A stretch of DNA of 64,000 nt, from the NCBI GenBank assembly GCA_902535165.1, contig CACASE010000001.1, positions 62,001 to 126,000 of the forward strand, in the 5' to 3' direction. The notes below the pieces were generated by a model. It was not told the DNA's origin and did not search any database. It saw only the letters and a list, made by a program, of their open reading frames with translations. The position numbers and the translations under genes were made by a program. Each line of letters opens with the position of its first letter. Position 1 is the stretch's first letter. Shown piece by piece: positions 1-10,700 of this stretch. This DNA comes from an uncultured Bacteroidota bacterium. Lineage in GTDB: Bacteria > Bacteroidota > Bacteroidia > Flavobacteriales > Flavobacteriaceae.

Positions 1-56
1 GTGCGCTATAATACTAATCTTAATTTTAATTATTTCTGAAAAAATAAATTCAAAAA

Positions 57-482
57 TTAAAGATCAGTAATTTGATCAACTTGAACCCCAGCATTAATCA
101 AAAAATCTAATCCAGATCTGTCTTTATATTCATTAATGTAGACTACTCGCTTAATGCCGGATTGAAAAATCAACTTACTACATTCCGTACATGGTGACAA
201 AGTAACATAAAGGGTTGCTCCAATACTGGATTGAGTTGAAGCTGCAACTTTCATAATTGCATTTGCCTCAGCATGTAAAACATACCACTTGGTATACCCC
301 TCATCATCTTCACAATTATTATCCAGTCCAGTTGGGGTTCCATTATATCCGTCAGAAATAATCATTCGGTCCTTAACGATTAAAGCTCCTACTTGTCTTC
401 TTTTACAATAAGATAACTTAGCCCATTCACTGGCCATTTTTAAATAAGCCTTATCGTACTTTAATTGTTTTTTATCAATCAT
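57..482 (-). CDS. dCMP deaminase (cytidine/deoxycytidylate deaminase family)
   Basis: HAEANAI and PCTECSKLI zinc deaminase motifs; likely start at internal Met (MIDKKQ) rather than the ORF-track start at 518. Confidence 0.9.
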   Translation of the reverse strand: MIDKKQLKYDKAYLKMASEWAKLSYCKRRQVGALIVKDRMIISDGYNGTPTGLDNNCEDDEGYTKWYVLHAEANAIMKVAASTQSSIGATLYVTLSPCTECSKLIFQSGIKRVVYINEYKDRSGLDFLINAGVQVDQITDL

Positions 483-487
483 TATTT

Positions 488-1057
488 CTAAATAAATATT
501 AATATAGTTAATAAACAAACTATAATTGAAATTAATCGAACGTAATTTTTTCTAAAGCCAGGATTGATTAAAAATAAAATTGAGTTCAAAATCAAAATTG
601 AAGTTGCTATTAAAATTTGTGCTGTTTCAACACCAAATGAAAAACCAATCAATGCTACTAGATCGACACCATCGTTGAATGTTATTTGATTAAAAAAGTT
701 TGCAAAACCAAATCCGTGAATTAATCCAAAAAATAAAGCAATTAGAATTGTTAAATAACTGATTTTTTGAGTGGACTTTAAAAAAAATAGATTTGTTAGA
801 GCAGAAATAATTATAGTTACTGGAATTAAAAACTCAATAATGTCGGAGTTTGGTTTATATATACTGTATGATGAAATTACTAAAGACATTGAATGGCCAA
901 TTGTAAAAAAAGTAACAATCCAAAATAATTTTTTCCAACTTTTAAATGAGTACACAACTGAAATTGAAACAAGAAATAGCAAATGATCATAAGCACCTAT
1001 GTCCATTATATGACTAAATCCAATTTCTAAATAAAAGATGATTTGATCTAAATTCAT
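488..1057 (-). CDS. HupE/UreJ family membrane protein
   Basis: GAYDHLLFL...FTIGHSMSL...GLIHGFGFA pattern typical of HupE/UreJ_2 proteins; multiple TM segments. Confidence 0.75.
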   Translation of the reverse strand: MNLDQIIFYLEIGFSHIMDIGAYDHLLFLVSISVVYSFKSWKKLFWIVTFFTIGHSMSLVISSYSIYKPNSDIIEFLIPVTIIISALTNLFFLKSTQKISYLTILIALFFGLIHGFGFANFFNQITFNDGVDLVALIGFSFGVETAQILIATSILILNSILFLINPGFRKNYVRLISIIVCLLTILIFI

Positions 1058-1755
1058 ATTCCTCTTTGTTTTTTGATGTTTTCATATGCAGCTTGAATTT
1101 TAGAAAATTTTTCCTTTGCTGCCTTTACATAAACTTCTCCTAAATTTTGAACTTTATCAGGATGATGTTTTTTTGCTAATTCTCTGTAAGCTTTTTTCAA
1201 TTCATCATTAGTACAGTTTTTATCAATCTCTAAAATTTTATAATCAGAATCAGAAGATTTAAAGAACATCGCTTTAATACTTTCAAAATCTATTCTTGAA
1301 ATATTTAAATATCTAGTGAATTCTAGCAACTTCTCAATTTCACTTTTTGAAACATTTCCATCAGCCTTAGCAATATTAAAAAGAAAATGAATCAATTGAA
1401 GGCGCGTCCCATAAGTTGTTCTCCTTAAAAAAAAACTACATATTTTTTCAGCAGAAATATTTCTTTTATCAATATTATTATTGAACTGTTTAAATAAAAC
1501 TTCGGCTCTCGCTTGACCATATATTGAAATAAAATAATTTCTTACATATTGAAGTTCCTTTTGGGAAACATTTCCATCTGATTTAATTAAGATGGATGCT
1601 AAAGCCAATAGATTTAACTCAAACTCCTTTTTAATATTGTTTCTAATTTTTATGAAACTATTTTTATCTATTTGATGTCCAATAAATAAACCGATAAAAA
1701 ATCCTGGTAACCTAAAAATATAAAACCCAATAATTCCTAAAATCCACTTATACAT
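1054..1755 (-). CDS. TerB-like plus C-terminal DnaJ domain protein (DjlA-like co-chaperone)
   Basis: C-terminal J domain with HPD (ELAKKHHPDKV), central TerB-like helical repeats (KADGNVSKSEI), N-terminal membrane segment. Confidence 0.85.
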   Translation of the reverse strand: MYKWILGIIGFYIFRLPGFFIGLFIGHQIDKNSFIKIRNNIKKEFELNLLALASILIKSDGNVSQKELQYVRNYFISIYGQARAEVLFKQFNNNIDKRNISAEKICSFFLRRTTYGTRLQLIHFLFNIAKADGNVSKSEIEKLLEFTRYLNISRIDFESIKAMFFKSSDSDYKILEIDKNCTNDELKKAYRELAKKHHPDKVQNLGEVYVKAAKEKFSKIQAAYENIKKQRGI

Positions 1756-1820
1756 GATATGATATTCAAATTTACAAATGTCAATTAATAGTTCTTTATT
1801 ATATTTGAAAAAATAAAATT

Positions 1821-2228
1821 ATGTATCCAGAAGAAGTAGTAAAACCAATGAAATTAGAATTAACATCTAATGGATTTGTTGAATTATCAAATGATGATGA
1901 TATCAAAAAATTAATTGATGATGATACATCAGTGATAATGGTAAATTCTGTTTGTGGTTGTGCTGCAGCAAATGCTAGACCAGGTGTTATAATGTCATTA
2001 AATAATGATAAAACTCCAAAAAATTTATATACAGTTTTTGCTGGAGTTGATAGAGAAGCTACTAATTCAGCTCGTGAATTAATGTTCCCTTTTCCTCCAT
2101 CATCTCCTTGTATTGCATTATTTAAAAATGGCGAGCTAGTCCACATGCTTGAAAGACATCATATTGAGGGAAGAGAAGCAAGTTTAATTTCCGAAAACTT
2201 AAAACAAGCTTACAACGAGTATTGCTAA
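1821..2228 (+). CDS. BrxA/BrxB (YphP/YqiW) family bacilliredoxin
   Basis: MYPEEVVKPM start, NSVCGCAA active-site CGC motif, FPPSSPCIALFK. Confidence 0.92.
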   Translation: MYPEEVVKPMKLELTSNGFVELSNDDDIKKLIDDDTSVIMVNSVCGCAAANARPGVIMSLNNDKTPKNLYTVFAGVDREATNSARELMFPFPPSSPCIALFKNGELVHMLERHHIEGREASLISENLKQAYNEYC

Positions 2229-3719
2229 CTAGTCTGAAATAGGTAATTCAATTTTAAAAATAGTACTCCCCTTTTTTGAACTAAAATCTATGTTTCCTTT
2301 GTAATTAGTTACAAGATTTTTTATTATACTAAGCCCTAATCCCATCCCCTTTGACTTAGTAGTGAATTTTGGTTCAAATATTTTTTCCTTTATATTTTTT
2401 GGAACACCAACTCCATTATCCTGGATTTCTATAATTCCCTTTTTTCGCAATTTTTTAATACTAACAGTGATTTTTGGATCTTCAACATTTTCTGTTGCTT
2501 GAATTGAATTCTTAACTAAATTAGTTATGATTCTAATCAGGTTAGTACGGTCAATTTTAACTTTAAGACTTTCAATTTTAGATTCAAAATCTATACTATT
2601 TTCTTTAAAAATTTCGAGTGCCAATTTTGTTGTTGAAATAATATCAATGTTCTCATTTTTTTGTGCAGGCATTTCAGCAAAATGTGAAAAGGCTGTTGAA
2701 ATTGAACTCAGCACATCTATTTGTTGAACTAAAGTATCACTAAAATCCTCCATTTTTTCTTGAATTTTGGGATCATTAGGGTTGAACTTAAGCTTAAAAT
2801 TTTGAACACTTAATTTCATTGGAGTAAGTGGATTCTTAATTTCATGTGCAACTTGCTTGGCCATTTCTCTCCAAGCTAACTCTCTTTGAGATTTAGATAA
2901 TTTTTTAACATTTTCATCAATTTGACTAACCATGTTATTATATGAGCTAACAAGTGTAAACATCTCTTTACTTGAAACGCTAGTTCTAATTTTCTTATTC
3001 AATTTATCTAATCTCATTTGTCTCATTTTTTTAACTAATTCTGATATCGGATTGGTAATATAAAGTGAGACAAAATATGATATGATAATTGCTAAAACAA
3101 ATAACAAAATGTATACCTGTGCAATATTAATTATAAAGGACCTAATCTCGTAGGCATTTAATTTATCATCATCAACATATGGTAGATTTAATATCCATAT
3201 TGGCTTGCCATAAATATCCAATATGTAAGAAAAGGATGATCGAATCAATTGATTTTCTGATTCATTTTTTTTCACAAGTTTTGAACTAGTTGAAGATCCC
3301 AAATCATTAATCAATAATTCATCTAATTTAGTTGTAACATTATCGTCAACTGTAGAGCCAATCAAGGTTCCATCTAAATCATATAAACTGAAATTAATAT
3401 TTTGAACATCTGAAATCTTGAAGATTTCATCTTTTAAATCTTCATCTAAAACTGTACTAATATTTATACCAACGTCAGGTCTTCTATTGAACAGATAAGA
3501 CAGTTGATTGTCTGGCTGTAGAGATTTTTCATTAAAAAGAATATTAAAAGCTCTTTGAAGCTGCGCTTCTTTTCTATCTAATCTTAGCTCATGATAATAT
3601 AATGAGTTATCACGAATTTGAAAACTAGTAGTAATCCCAATTAATAAAAAGGATACAAAAACTAGTAGAATCATAGCAAAGAAGATTCTAGTTCTCAATA
3701 ATAAATATGGCTCCTTCAT
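2229..3719 (-). CDS. HAMP-domain sensor histidine kinase (NtrY-like)
   Basis: Two TM segments, HAMP, H-box VAHEIKNPLTPMK, N-box NLVKNSIQAT, G boxes DNGVGVP / GMGLGLSI. Confidence 0.9.
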   Translation of the reverse strand: MKEPYLLLRTRIFFAMILLVFVSFLLIGITTSFQIRDNSLYYHELRLDRKEAQLQRAFNILFNEKSLQPDNQLSYLFNRRPDVGINISTVLDEDLKDEIFKISDVQNINFSLYDLDGTLIGSTVDDNVTTKLDELLINDLGSSTSSKLVKKNESENQLIRSSFSYILDIYGKPIWILNLPYVDDDKLNAYEIRSFIINIAQVYILLFVLAIIISYFVSLYITNPISELVKKMRQMRLDKLNKKIRTSVSSKEMFTLVSSYNNMVSQIDENVKKLSKSQRELAWREMAKQVAHEIKNPLTPMKLSVQNFKLKFNPNDPKIQEKMEDFSDTLVQQIDVLSSISTAFSHFAEMPAQKNENIDIISTTKLALEIFKENSIDFESKIESLKVKIDRTNLIRIITNLVKNSIQATENVEDPKITVSIKKLRKKGIIEIQDNGVGVPKNIKEKIFEPKFTTKSKGMGLGLSIIKNLVTNYKGNIDFSSKKGSTIFKIELPISD

Positions 3720-3794
3720 AAATGACTATATCTAAAATAGTCAAAATCAAAAATTATTCCACTTAATATTTTTTATTTTAATACATTAGAGCAG

Positions 3795-4958
3795 ATGAAG
3801 AAAAGAACAATTATACTTTTTATATGTTCAATATTTATATGTCTTGGAATTATTTTCAAATCAGAAACTGTTTACCTATATGACTTGGTTAAAATAATTG
3901 TAAAAATCAAAAGAACTACTGCAGATATTACGGACTACAAGTATTTTGATAACATTACTATTCCAAAAAGTAAGAATCCAAAGTCATGGTCCATTCATGA
4001 TAGCTATAATAATGTAAACCCCACAGAAAAGTTGGACAGTATTCATAGTGAATTAGGAACTGTAGCTTTTTTAATAATTAAAAATGATTCTATATGGCAT
4101 GAAAAATATTATGAGGGCTACAATGAAAATTCACTTAGTAATTCTTTTTCAATTTCAAAAAGTATTGTTGCCGCAATTATGGGTAGAGCTATAATGGAAG
4201 GATATCTTTCTGGATTAGATCAAAAGGTTGGAGATTTTATTCCAGAGTTTAGCTCTGGCTTAGCCAGTAACTTAACCGTTGGAGATTTGTCAAGCATGTC
4301 CTCAGGTATGAAATGGACAGAAGATTATAAAAATATTTTTGGAGTAACTGCAAGAGCATATGTTGGAACTGGATTGGAGGAACTTATAAAATCTAGGCCT
4401 ATTATTTCAGAACCAGGCAAATCATTTAAGTATTTGAGTGGTGATACTCAATTATTAGCAATGACGATAGAAAAGGCAACCGGTAGAAAAATATCCGATC
4501 TTGTTTATGAATGGTTTTGGGACCCAATGGGTGCAGAGAATGATGCTCTTTGGCAAGTAGATAATGCAAAAACTAACATGGAAAAAGCCTATTGTTGCTT
4601 TAATTCCAATGCTAGAGATTTTGCAAGATTTGGAAAACTTTTTAAAGATAATGGATATTGGGATGGAGAAACTCTTCTGGATTCATCATTTACAAGAAAA
4701 GTTACGTCTCCAAGATTTAAGGAGAGTCCCCACTACGGATATGGTTTTTGGATAGGGAAATACAACAGTATGGATTTTTTTGCAATGAGAGGTCATCTAG
4801 GTCAGCATGTATTTGTTTTTCCAGATCAAAATATAATGATTGTTAGATTAGGAAAACGTCAAGATAAAAAAACTGAAAGAGAGATATATCCTAGAGATCA
4901 ACAAGTTTATCTTGAGGAAGCATTTAATATGTTAAAAATATATTTTGATGAAGTCTAA
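3795..4958 (+). CDS. serine hydrolase, class C beta-lactamase family
   Basis: SISKSIV (SxxK) motif and YxN-like region; N-terminal signal/TM. Confidence 0.88.
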   Translation: MKKRTIILFICSIFICLGIIFKSETVYLYDLVKIIVKIKRTTADITDYKYFDNITIPKSKNPKSWSIHDSYNNVNPTEKLDSIHSELGTVAFLIIKNDSIWHEKYYEGYNENSLSNSFSISKSIVAAIMGRAIMEGYLSGLDQKVGDFIPEFSSGLASNLTVGDLSSMSSGMKWTEDYKNIFGVTARAYVGTGLEELIKSRPIISEPGKSFKYLSGDTQLLAMTIEKATGRKISDLVYEWFWDPMGAENDALWQVDNAKTNMEKAYCCFNSNARDFARFGKLFKDNGYWDGETLLDSSFTRKVTSPRFKESPHYGYGFWIGKYNSMDFFAMRGHLGQHVFVFPDQNIMIVRLGKRQDKKTEREIYPRDQQVYLEEAFNMLKIYFDEV

Positions 4959-6456
4959 ATTAATCTCAGTAAATAACTTAAAAGTATCATCAGAAAATAA
5001 AAAATTAGTTAAAGGAATTTCATTTGATCTTCACAGAAATGAAATTCTTGGAATTATTGGTGAATCAGGCAGTGGAAAATCACTAACTGCTCTTAGCATT
5101 TTATCACTTATAAAATTCAAAGGGCTTAATCAGGGTGGTGAAATTTTTTATGCTGATGAATTAATTGATAAAAACAATCAGGATAATATTATTAGGAATG
5201 AGATTTCTATAATTTTTCAAGATCCAATGAGTTATTTAAACCCAAGCATGAAATGCGGCGAACAGATTGCAGAGGCCTTAAAAATTAAAGATAAAAATCA
5301 AGTTTTGAGTTTAATTAATAAGGTTAAGATTGATGAACCTGAACTGACATATAATAAGTATCCTCACCAATTAAGCGGAGGTCAACAACAAAGAATAATG
5401 ATAGCTATTGCAATTGCTAAAGAGCCTAACTTAATAATTGCTGATGAGGCTACTTCATCGTTGGATAGTCTTATAAAAAAAGATATCATTAATCTTTTGA
5501 TGGAATTGAAGAATGAATATAAACTTAGTCTTATTATTGTAAGTCACAACCTAAATTTAATATCCAAAATCTCTAATTACGTTTTGGTAATGAATGATGG
5601 GTTAATTGTTGAAGAAGGATCAACCAATAAAGTTTTTAAAAATCCAAAAGAGAATTACACAAAAAAACTTATTGATCAAAACAATAAATTAAAAAAAAGC
5701 AAAAGAAAGAAAATCGTTAAGGCTAATAAAATTATGAGCATAGAAAATTTAGAATTATCAATTAAAGGAAAATATATATTGCAAAATATAAGTTTTAAAA
5801 TTATTGAGGGAGAAACTATTGGTATAATTGGACAGTCAGGGTCAGGCAAAACAACAATATCAAAATGTATCATTGGTTTTTATAAAAACTATGATGGTAA
5901 AATACATTACAAAGGGAAAGAGATTAAATCGATCAGTAGGTATAATTTGAGTAAAGAAATTCAACTAATATTTCAAGACCCATATTCAGCATTAAATCCA
6001 AATATCAAAATTATAGATCAAATAAAGGAACCAATGAAAGTTCATTTTAAATTAAGTAATGATGAATTAAACAATAAGGCGTGTGATTATTTAAATAAGG
6101 TAAAATTAAAAGAAGATTTATATCACAAATACCCTTCAGAATTATCTGGAGGCGAGAGACAAAGGGTAGTAATAGCAAGAGCTTTATGCTTAAAGCCAAA
6201 GCTTATAATATGCGATGAATGTGTTTCTGCCTTAGATAAATCAATTCAATTTTCTGTACTTAAATTATTGGATAATTTAAAGAAAGAAATGAAACTAACT
6301 TATATTTTTATTTCTCATGATCTTGCACTCGTTAAAATTATGTCTGATAGAATTATTGTTTTAAAAGACGGTCAAATAGTAGATGAAAATACCACTAATA
6401 ATCTATTTAAAAATCCAAAAAATTATACCAAAAAGCTCATTGATGCAATAATATAA
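4948..6456 (+). CDS. fused dual ABC transporter ATP-binding protein (oligopeptide/YejF-type)
   Basis: Two Walker A motifs (GESGSGKS, GQSGSGKT), two LSGG signatures (HQLSGGQQQR, SELSGGERQR); 5' end overlaps the previous CDS. Confidence 0.9.
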   Translation: MKSKLISVNNLKVSSENKKLVKGISFDLHRNEILGIIGESGSGKSLTALSILSLIKFKGLNQGGEIFYADELIDKNNQDNIIRNEISIIFQDPMSYLNPSMKCGEQIAEALKIKDKNQVLSLINKVKIDEPELTYNKYPHQLSGGQQQRIMIAIAIAKEPNLIIADEATSSLDSLIKKDIINLLMELKNEYKLSLIIVSHNLNLISKISNYVLVMNDGLIVEEGSTNKVFKNPKENYTKKLIDQNNKLKKSKRKKIVKANKIMSIENLELSIKGKYILQNISFKIIEGETIGIIGQSGSGKTTISKCIIGFYKNYDGKIHYKGKEIKSISRYNLSKEIQLIFQDPYSALNPNIKIIDQIKEPMKVHFKLSNDELNNKACDYLNKVKLKEDLYHKYPSELSGGERQRVVIARALCLKPKLIICDECVSALDKSIQFSVLKLLDNLKKEMKLTYIFISHDLALVKIMSDRIIVLKDGQIVDENTTNNLFKNPKNYTKKLIDAII

Positions 6457-6457
6457 A

Positions 6458-6802
6458 ATGACCGACACTTTATTAATTATTGATTCGCTTCTAAAATATA
6501 TATCACTCATATTTCTAATTTATTGCTCTATAAACTTTTGTTATAAATTAATTTTAAAAAAACAATATTCAATTAATGATTTTAGGATATCCCTAATTAC
6601 TTTAATTTTTGTTTTTTTTAAATTTTCAGCCTCTCTTTTGTGGATATTTTCTGATCTAATTTTTGAAGAAAAAAACTTAGTAACTTTTTTTATTGTTTTA
6701 TTGGGATTTTATTTACATAACAAGGTAGTTGAGTCAAGAAAAAAATTTTTTAGGTTGTTTATTTTCTATTCTATATCAATTTATTTTCTGATGATGACTT
6801 AA
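6458..6802 (+). CDS. hypothetical small membrane protein
   Basis: 114-aa ORF, several hydrophobic segments, 1 nt after the ABC ATPase stop. Confidence 0.6.
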   Translation: MTDTLLIIDSLLKYISLIFLIYCSINFCYKLILKKQYSINDFRISLITLIFVFFKFSASLLWIFSDLIFEEKNLVTFFIVLLGFYLHNKVVESRKKFFRLFIFYSISIYFLMMT

Positions 6803-6811
6803 AAGCAAAAA

Positions 6812-6829
6812 ACACTCTTAGAAGAGTGT
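6812..6829 (-). terminator. hairpin with U-tract on the minus strand
   Basis: ACACTCT-TAGA-AGAGTGT, 7-bp perfect stem; followed on the minus strand by TTTTTTGCTTTT. Confidence 0.6.
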
Positions 6830-6909
6830 CTTAGGCTAAACAAACTATGAAAAACTAAAAAATAAAATTAGTTTAAATTTGTTTCGAATTTTATTAAAGA
6901 ATTGTTAAA

Positions 6910-7905
6910 ATGAATTTTAATAAAAATATTGGTGTATTGGGAGCTGGAAGTTGGGGAACTGCTTTAGTTAAGATGCTTTCAGAGAATTGCGATAAAATTT
7001 TTTGGTACAGCAGAAATGATATTCAAATCAAAGAAATAATTAAAACAAAAAAAAATCCAAAATATTTAAAAGATTTAGAAATTGATACTGATAAAATAAG
7101 TATTAGTTCAGATTTAAATTTAATTATTGATAACTCAGATATTCTAATTATTGCTATTCCTTCACCTTATATTGAAAAAAGTTTAAATGAACATAAAACT
7201 GCCTTAGCTAATAAAATTATTTTTTCTGGATCAAAAGGTGTGATTCCAGAATCCCATTTGGTTATTACTGAACATCTCCACAAAGAATACAATATACCAT
7301 ATAAAAATTTAGGTATTTTAAGTGGTCCAACTCATGCGGAGGAAATTGCCAAAGGAAAACTATCCTACTTAACCGTTGGTTCATCAAACGATGAAATTTC
7401 AAAATATTTATCAAAAAAATTATTTTCTCCATACGTTCATACATCACTGTCTAATGATGTAATCGGAATTGAATATGCAGCAACATTAAAAAATATATAT
7501 TCAATTTTGGTTGGAATTTCTTTTGGTTTAGGCTATGGAGATAATTTTATAAGTGTATTAATTAGTCATTGCACTAAAGAAATGATAAATTTTATTAAAT
7601 CAATTGATAATGTAAAGCGTGAATTTAGCCATTCAGCATACATTGGCGACCTATTGGTAACTACATACTCTAGACATAGTAGAAATAGGACTTTTGGTGA
7701 AATGATAGGAGAAGAGCTACCTGTAAAAAAAGCTATCTCAAAAATGTCAATGATTGTTGAGGGGTATTATGCTACTAAAAATGCATATGAAATTTCAAAA
7801 TCAAAAAATATGAATTTTGAAATTATAAAAGTTGTACATGAAATATTGTACAATAATAAAAATGCAGAATTAGAATTAAAGCTTTTAGCTGAAAAACTAA
7901 ATTGA
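6910..7905 (+). CDS. gpsA: NAD(P)H-dependent glycerol-3-phosphate dehydrogenase
   Basis: [11 protein letters not shown] Rossmann motif, [42 protein letters not shown]. Confidence 0.95.
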   Translation: MNFNKNIGVLGAGSWGTALVKMLSENCDKIFWYSRNDIQIKEIIKTKKNPKYLKDLEIDTDKISISSDLNLIIDNSDILIIAIPSPYIEKSLNEHKTALANKIIFSGSKGVIPESHLVITEHLHKEYNIPYKNLGILSGPTHAEEIAKGKLSYLTVGSSNDEISKYLSKKLFSPYVHTSLSNDVIGIEYAATLKNIYSILVGISFGLGYGDNFISVLISHCTKEMINFIKSIDNVKREFSHSAYIGDLLVTTYSRHSRNRTFGEMIGEELPVKKAISKMSMIVEGYYATKNAYEISKSKNMNFEIIKVVHEILYNNKNAELELKLLAEKLN

Positions 7906-8913
7906 TGATCTGAACTGATTTAAAAATCTCAAATCATTTTCGTACAAGGTTCTAATATCTTCAATTTGATAAAGAAGCATAGCTATTCTTTCAATACCAA
8001 GTCCAAATGCGAATCCAGAAAATTTTTCAGTATCAATTTTACAGTTTTGTAAAACATTCGGATCAACCATACCACATCCCAATATCTCTAACCATCCAGT
8101 TCCTTTAGTTATTCTGTAATCAGCCTCAGATTGAAGACCCCAATATATATCTAGTTCTGCACTAGGCTCAGTAAATGGAAAATATGAAGGTCTTAATCTT
8201 ATTTTACTTTTTCCAAACAATTCTTTTGTAAAATGCAAAAGCGTTTGTTTTAAATCAACAAATGAAACACCCTTGTCAATGTATAGACCTTCAACCTGAT
8301 GAAAAAAACAATGTGACCTAGCAGAAATATCTTCATTTCTGTAAACCCTTCCTGGTGATATGGTTCTTATTGGCGGATCATTGTTTTCCATATGTCTTAT
8401 TTGAACTGATGAGGTATGAGTTCTTAGGAGCCAATCAGGATTTTTATTAATATAAAAGGTATCCTGCATATCCCTAGCAGGATGATACTCTGGTAAATTA
8501 AGAGCAGTAAAATTATGCCAATCATCTTCAATTTCAGGACCTTCTGAAATATCAAATCCTATTTTTAAAAATATATCGGTGATTTTATTTTTGACAATTG
8601 ATATTGGATGTCTAGACCCTAACTTTATAAAATTTGCTGGTTTAGTTAAATCGTCAAAACTTTGATCTGAGCTTGTTTTAGTAAACTTTTTCTTTTGTTT
8701 GGATAGAATTTCATTAACCTTCTCTTTAATGGAGTTAATTTTTAAACCAACTTCCCTTTTTTGAGCATCTGGTATTTCCTTTAATTTTGAAAATAAAAAG
8801 GGTACAATTCCTTTTTTAGAAATATATTTTATTCTAAATTTTTCAAGCTCATCATTATCCTTAAGTTTAATTTTTTCTAAATCAGCTATATGTTTATTTA
8901 TTTCTTCAATCAT
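7897..8913 (-). CDS. pheS: phenylalanine--tRNA ligase alpha subunit
   Basis: [38 protein letters not shown] class II motifs. Confidence 0.97.
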   Translation of the reverse strand: MIEEINKHIADLEKIKLKDNDELEKFRIKYISKKGIVPFLFSKLKEIPDAQKREVGLKINSIKEKVNEILSKQKKKFTKTSSDQSFDDLTKPANFIKLGSRHPISIVKNKITDIFLKIGFDISEGPEIEDDWHNFTALNLPEYHPARDMQDTFYINKNPDWLLRTHTSSVQIRHMENNDPPIRTISPGRVYRNEDISARSHCFFHQVEGLYIDKGVSFVDLKQTLLHFTKELFGKSKIRLRPSYFPFTEPSAELDIYWGLQSEADYRITKGTGWLEILGCGMVDPNVLQNCKIDTEKFSGFAFGLGIERIAMLLYQIEDIRTLYENDLRFLNQFRSSI

Positions 8914-8955
8914 TAATATTGCTAAAATATCTCAATAAAATCAAATTTTAAAACT

Positions 8956-9417
8956 TCACCAGAATTTAATTAAATCAAATCCATAGTAAATTATTAATGC
9001 GGATACTACAAATCTAAAAAACTTACCTATTAACATCCACAAAGCAACCTTATATGAATCTACCTTAAAAAATCCCAAGCTCAGAGCTAAAATATCTCCT
9101 CCTAATGGAAACCATGTAAAAAATGCAAGTAAACTTCCCCATTTATCTATTTTAATTTTAAAAGCCAAAACCTTTTCTTTTTTAATCTTGAAATATTTTT
9201 CTATTTTTTTCCAATCACCTATTCTTCCTACAAAATATGATGTCATTCCACCAAGCCAATTACCAATTGTTGCAACTATGATTGTAACTGGAAGGCTAAA
9301 ACCTTTTACAATTAATATTCCTAAAACAACTTCAGGACTAAATGGAATAATAAATGTAGCAGCTAAAAAACAAGATATGAATAAACCTAAATATCCTAAA
9401 TCTGTAAAGTATTCCAT
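8956..9417 (-). CDS. YqaA-type VTT/DedA-like membrane protein
   Basis: GNWLGGMTSYFVGRIGDW and WFPLGGDILALSLGFF motifs. Confidence 0.8.
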   Translation of the reverse strand: MEYFTDLGYLGLFISCFLAATFIIPFSPEVVLGILIVKGFSLPVTIIVATIGNWLGGMTSYFVGRIGDWKKIEKYFKIKKEKVLAFKIKIDKWGSLLAFFTWFPLGGDILALSLGFFKVDSYKVALWMLIGKFFRFVVSALIIYYGFDLIKFW

Positions 9418-9460
9418 TTTAATTTTAAATTTATGCTATATTAAAATTATACTTTAAATT

Positions 9461-9961
9461 TTGATTTATATAGATTTAATAATTATAGTAATTATTCTTT
9501 ATGCGTTTATAAAGGGAGTTTCAAATGGATTTATAAATGAGATAGCATCCTTCCTAGGCTTATTTATCGGAGCTATTATATCATATACATTTTCAGATGA
9601 TTTGTCCAAAATAATTGAAAATTATATTGAAATTGATATAAAATTTTTAAATATTATCAGTTTTGTTTTATTATTCATTATCACATCACTTTGCTTTACA
9701 ATTGCAGGTAAATCCCTCACAAAATTGATAAAGTTTATTTCCCTAGGAACTGTAAATAGAATATTAGGAGGTGTATTTAGTTCTCTAAAGTTTATTATTA
9801 TAATTGTTTCAATTTCAATGGTAATAGATTATTTATCTGATCTTTTTTTGATTGAAATTATCCCCGATGATGAAGCAAATAATTCAAAAATTTATCCGGT
9901 ACTTTTAAAGATTGGTGATTTATTATTAGAGTTATTGGACAATAACTCTTTAACTATCTAA
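9461..9961 (+). CDS. CvpA family protein
   Basis: IYIDLIIIVIILYAFIKGVSNGFINEIASFLGLFIGAIISY, typical CvpA N-terminus; probable TTG start. Confidence 0.8.
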   Translation: MIYIDLIIIVIILYAFIKGVSNGFINEIASFLGLFIGAIISYTFSDDLSKIIENYIEIDIKFLNIISFVLLFIITSLCFTIAGKSLTKLIKFISLGTVNRILGGVFSSLKFIIIIVSISMVIDYLSDLFLIEIIPDDEANNSKIYPVLLKIGDLLLELLDNNSLTI

Positions 9962-10700
9962 TTAGCCTGTAGGATGATGAGGTAAGCCACCCTTTATTTC
10001 CATTTTTAAGCTCAATATAACTCCAATCATCAATCTTTTCAATAATATTCAATTTTGTCCCCTCATGTAAAGTATTTATTTCCTCAGATCTTAAATTTGG
10101 TTCTGTCCTTAAGTCCACCTGTTTATCAAATATGATTGCTGGATTGTCATTCACATAATTATTTTTTGAAATATTTGCTGCGATTAAGCTTAAAACAAAA
10201 AATAATGATAATGTTAATGCAGAAATAAAATACCTTTTTTTGTTTAAAGGTGTTTTACTAATGAAGTACAAAATCAAAAATATTACAGCAGTGAATTCAA
10301 AAAACAGGAAAATATACTGCCAACTAGAATAATCAAATAAATTTATAACACTACTAAAAAAAGAACTGATTTGGTTCTGAGGGAGTGGCTCAATTTTATC
10401 AATTAACATGTTTTGTGCAAAATATAAATTATTTATTATTTTCTCACTCTTTGGATTTAGTAATAAAGCTTTTTCATAATAAAATATTGAGTTTGCAATA
10501 TCATTTAACTTATAGTAGGAATTTCCCATATTATAATACAGTTCTGATGAATGCTTACCATCTTTTATTATATCACTATAACTTTCAATTGCTTCTAGAT
10601 ATCTTCCCTGATTGTACAAATCATTTCCCTTATCAAATAACTCGGCGTTTTGACCAATACAAAATGAGAAAAACAACAAGGCTAAAATGTTTAATTTCAT
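9954..10700 (-). CDS. batE: BatE-like TPR + SH3 domain protein
   Basis: TPR units (ELYYNMGNSYYKLND), TM, C-terminal bacterial SH3; position in Bat operon. Confidence 0.85.
   Translation of the reverse strand: MKLNILALLFFSFCIGQNAELFDKGNDLYNQGRYLEAIESYSDIIKDGKHSSELYYNMGNSYYKLNDIANSIFYYEKALLLNPKSEKIINNLYFAQNMLIDKIEPLPQNQISSFFSSVINLFDYSSWQYIFLFFEFTAVIFLILYFISKTPLNKKRYFISALTLSLFFVLSLIAANISKNNYVNDNPAIIFDKQVDLRTEPNLRSEEINTLHEGTKLNIIEKIDDWSYIELKNGNKGWLTSSSYRLIR

Noticed and set aside
1799-2146. Minus-strand 115-aa ORF opposite the bacilliredoxin gene
   Set aside because: Fully antisense to a well-supported CDS; composition looks like a reverse-frame shadow
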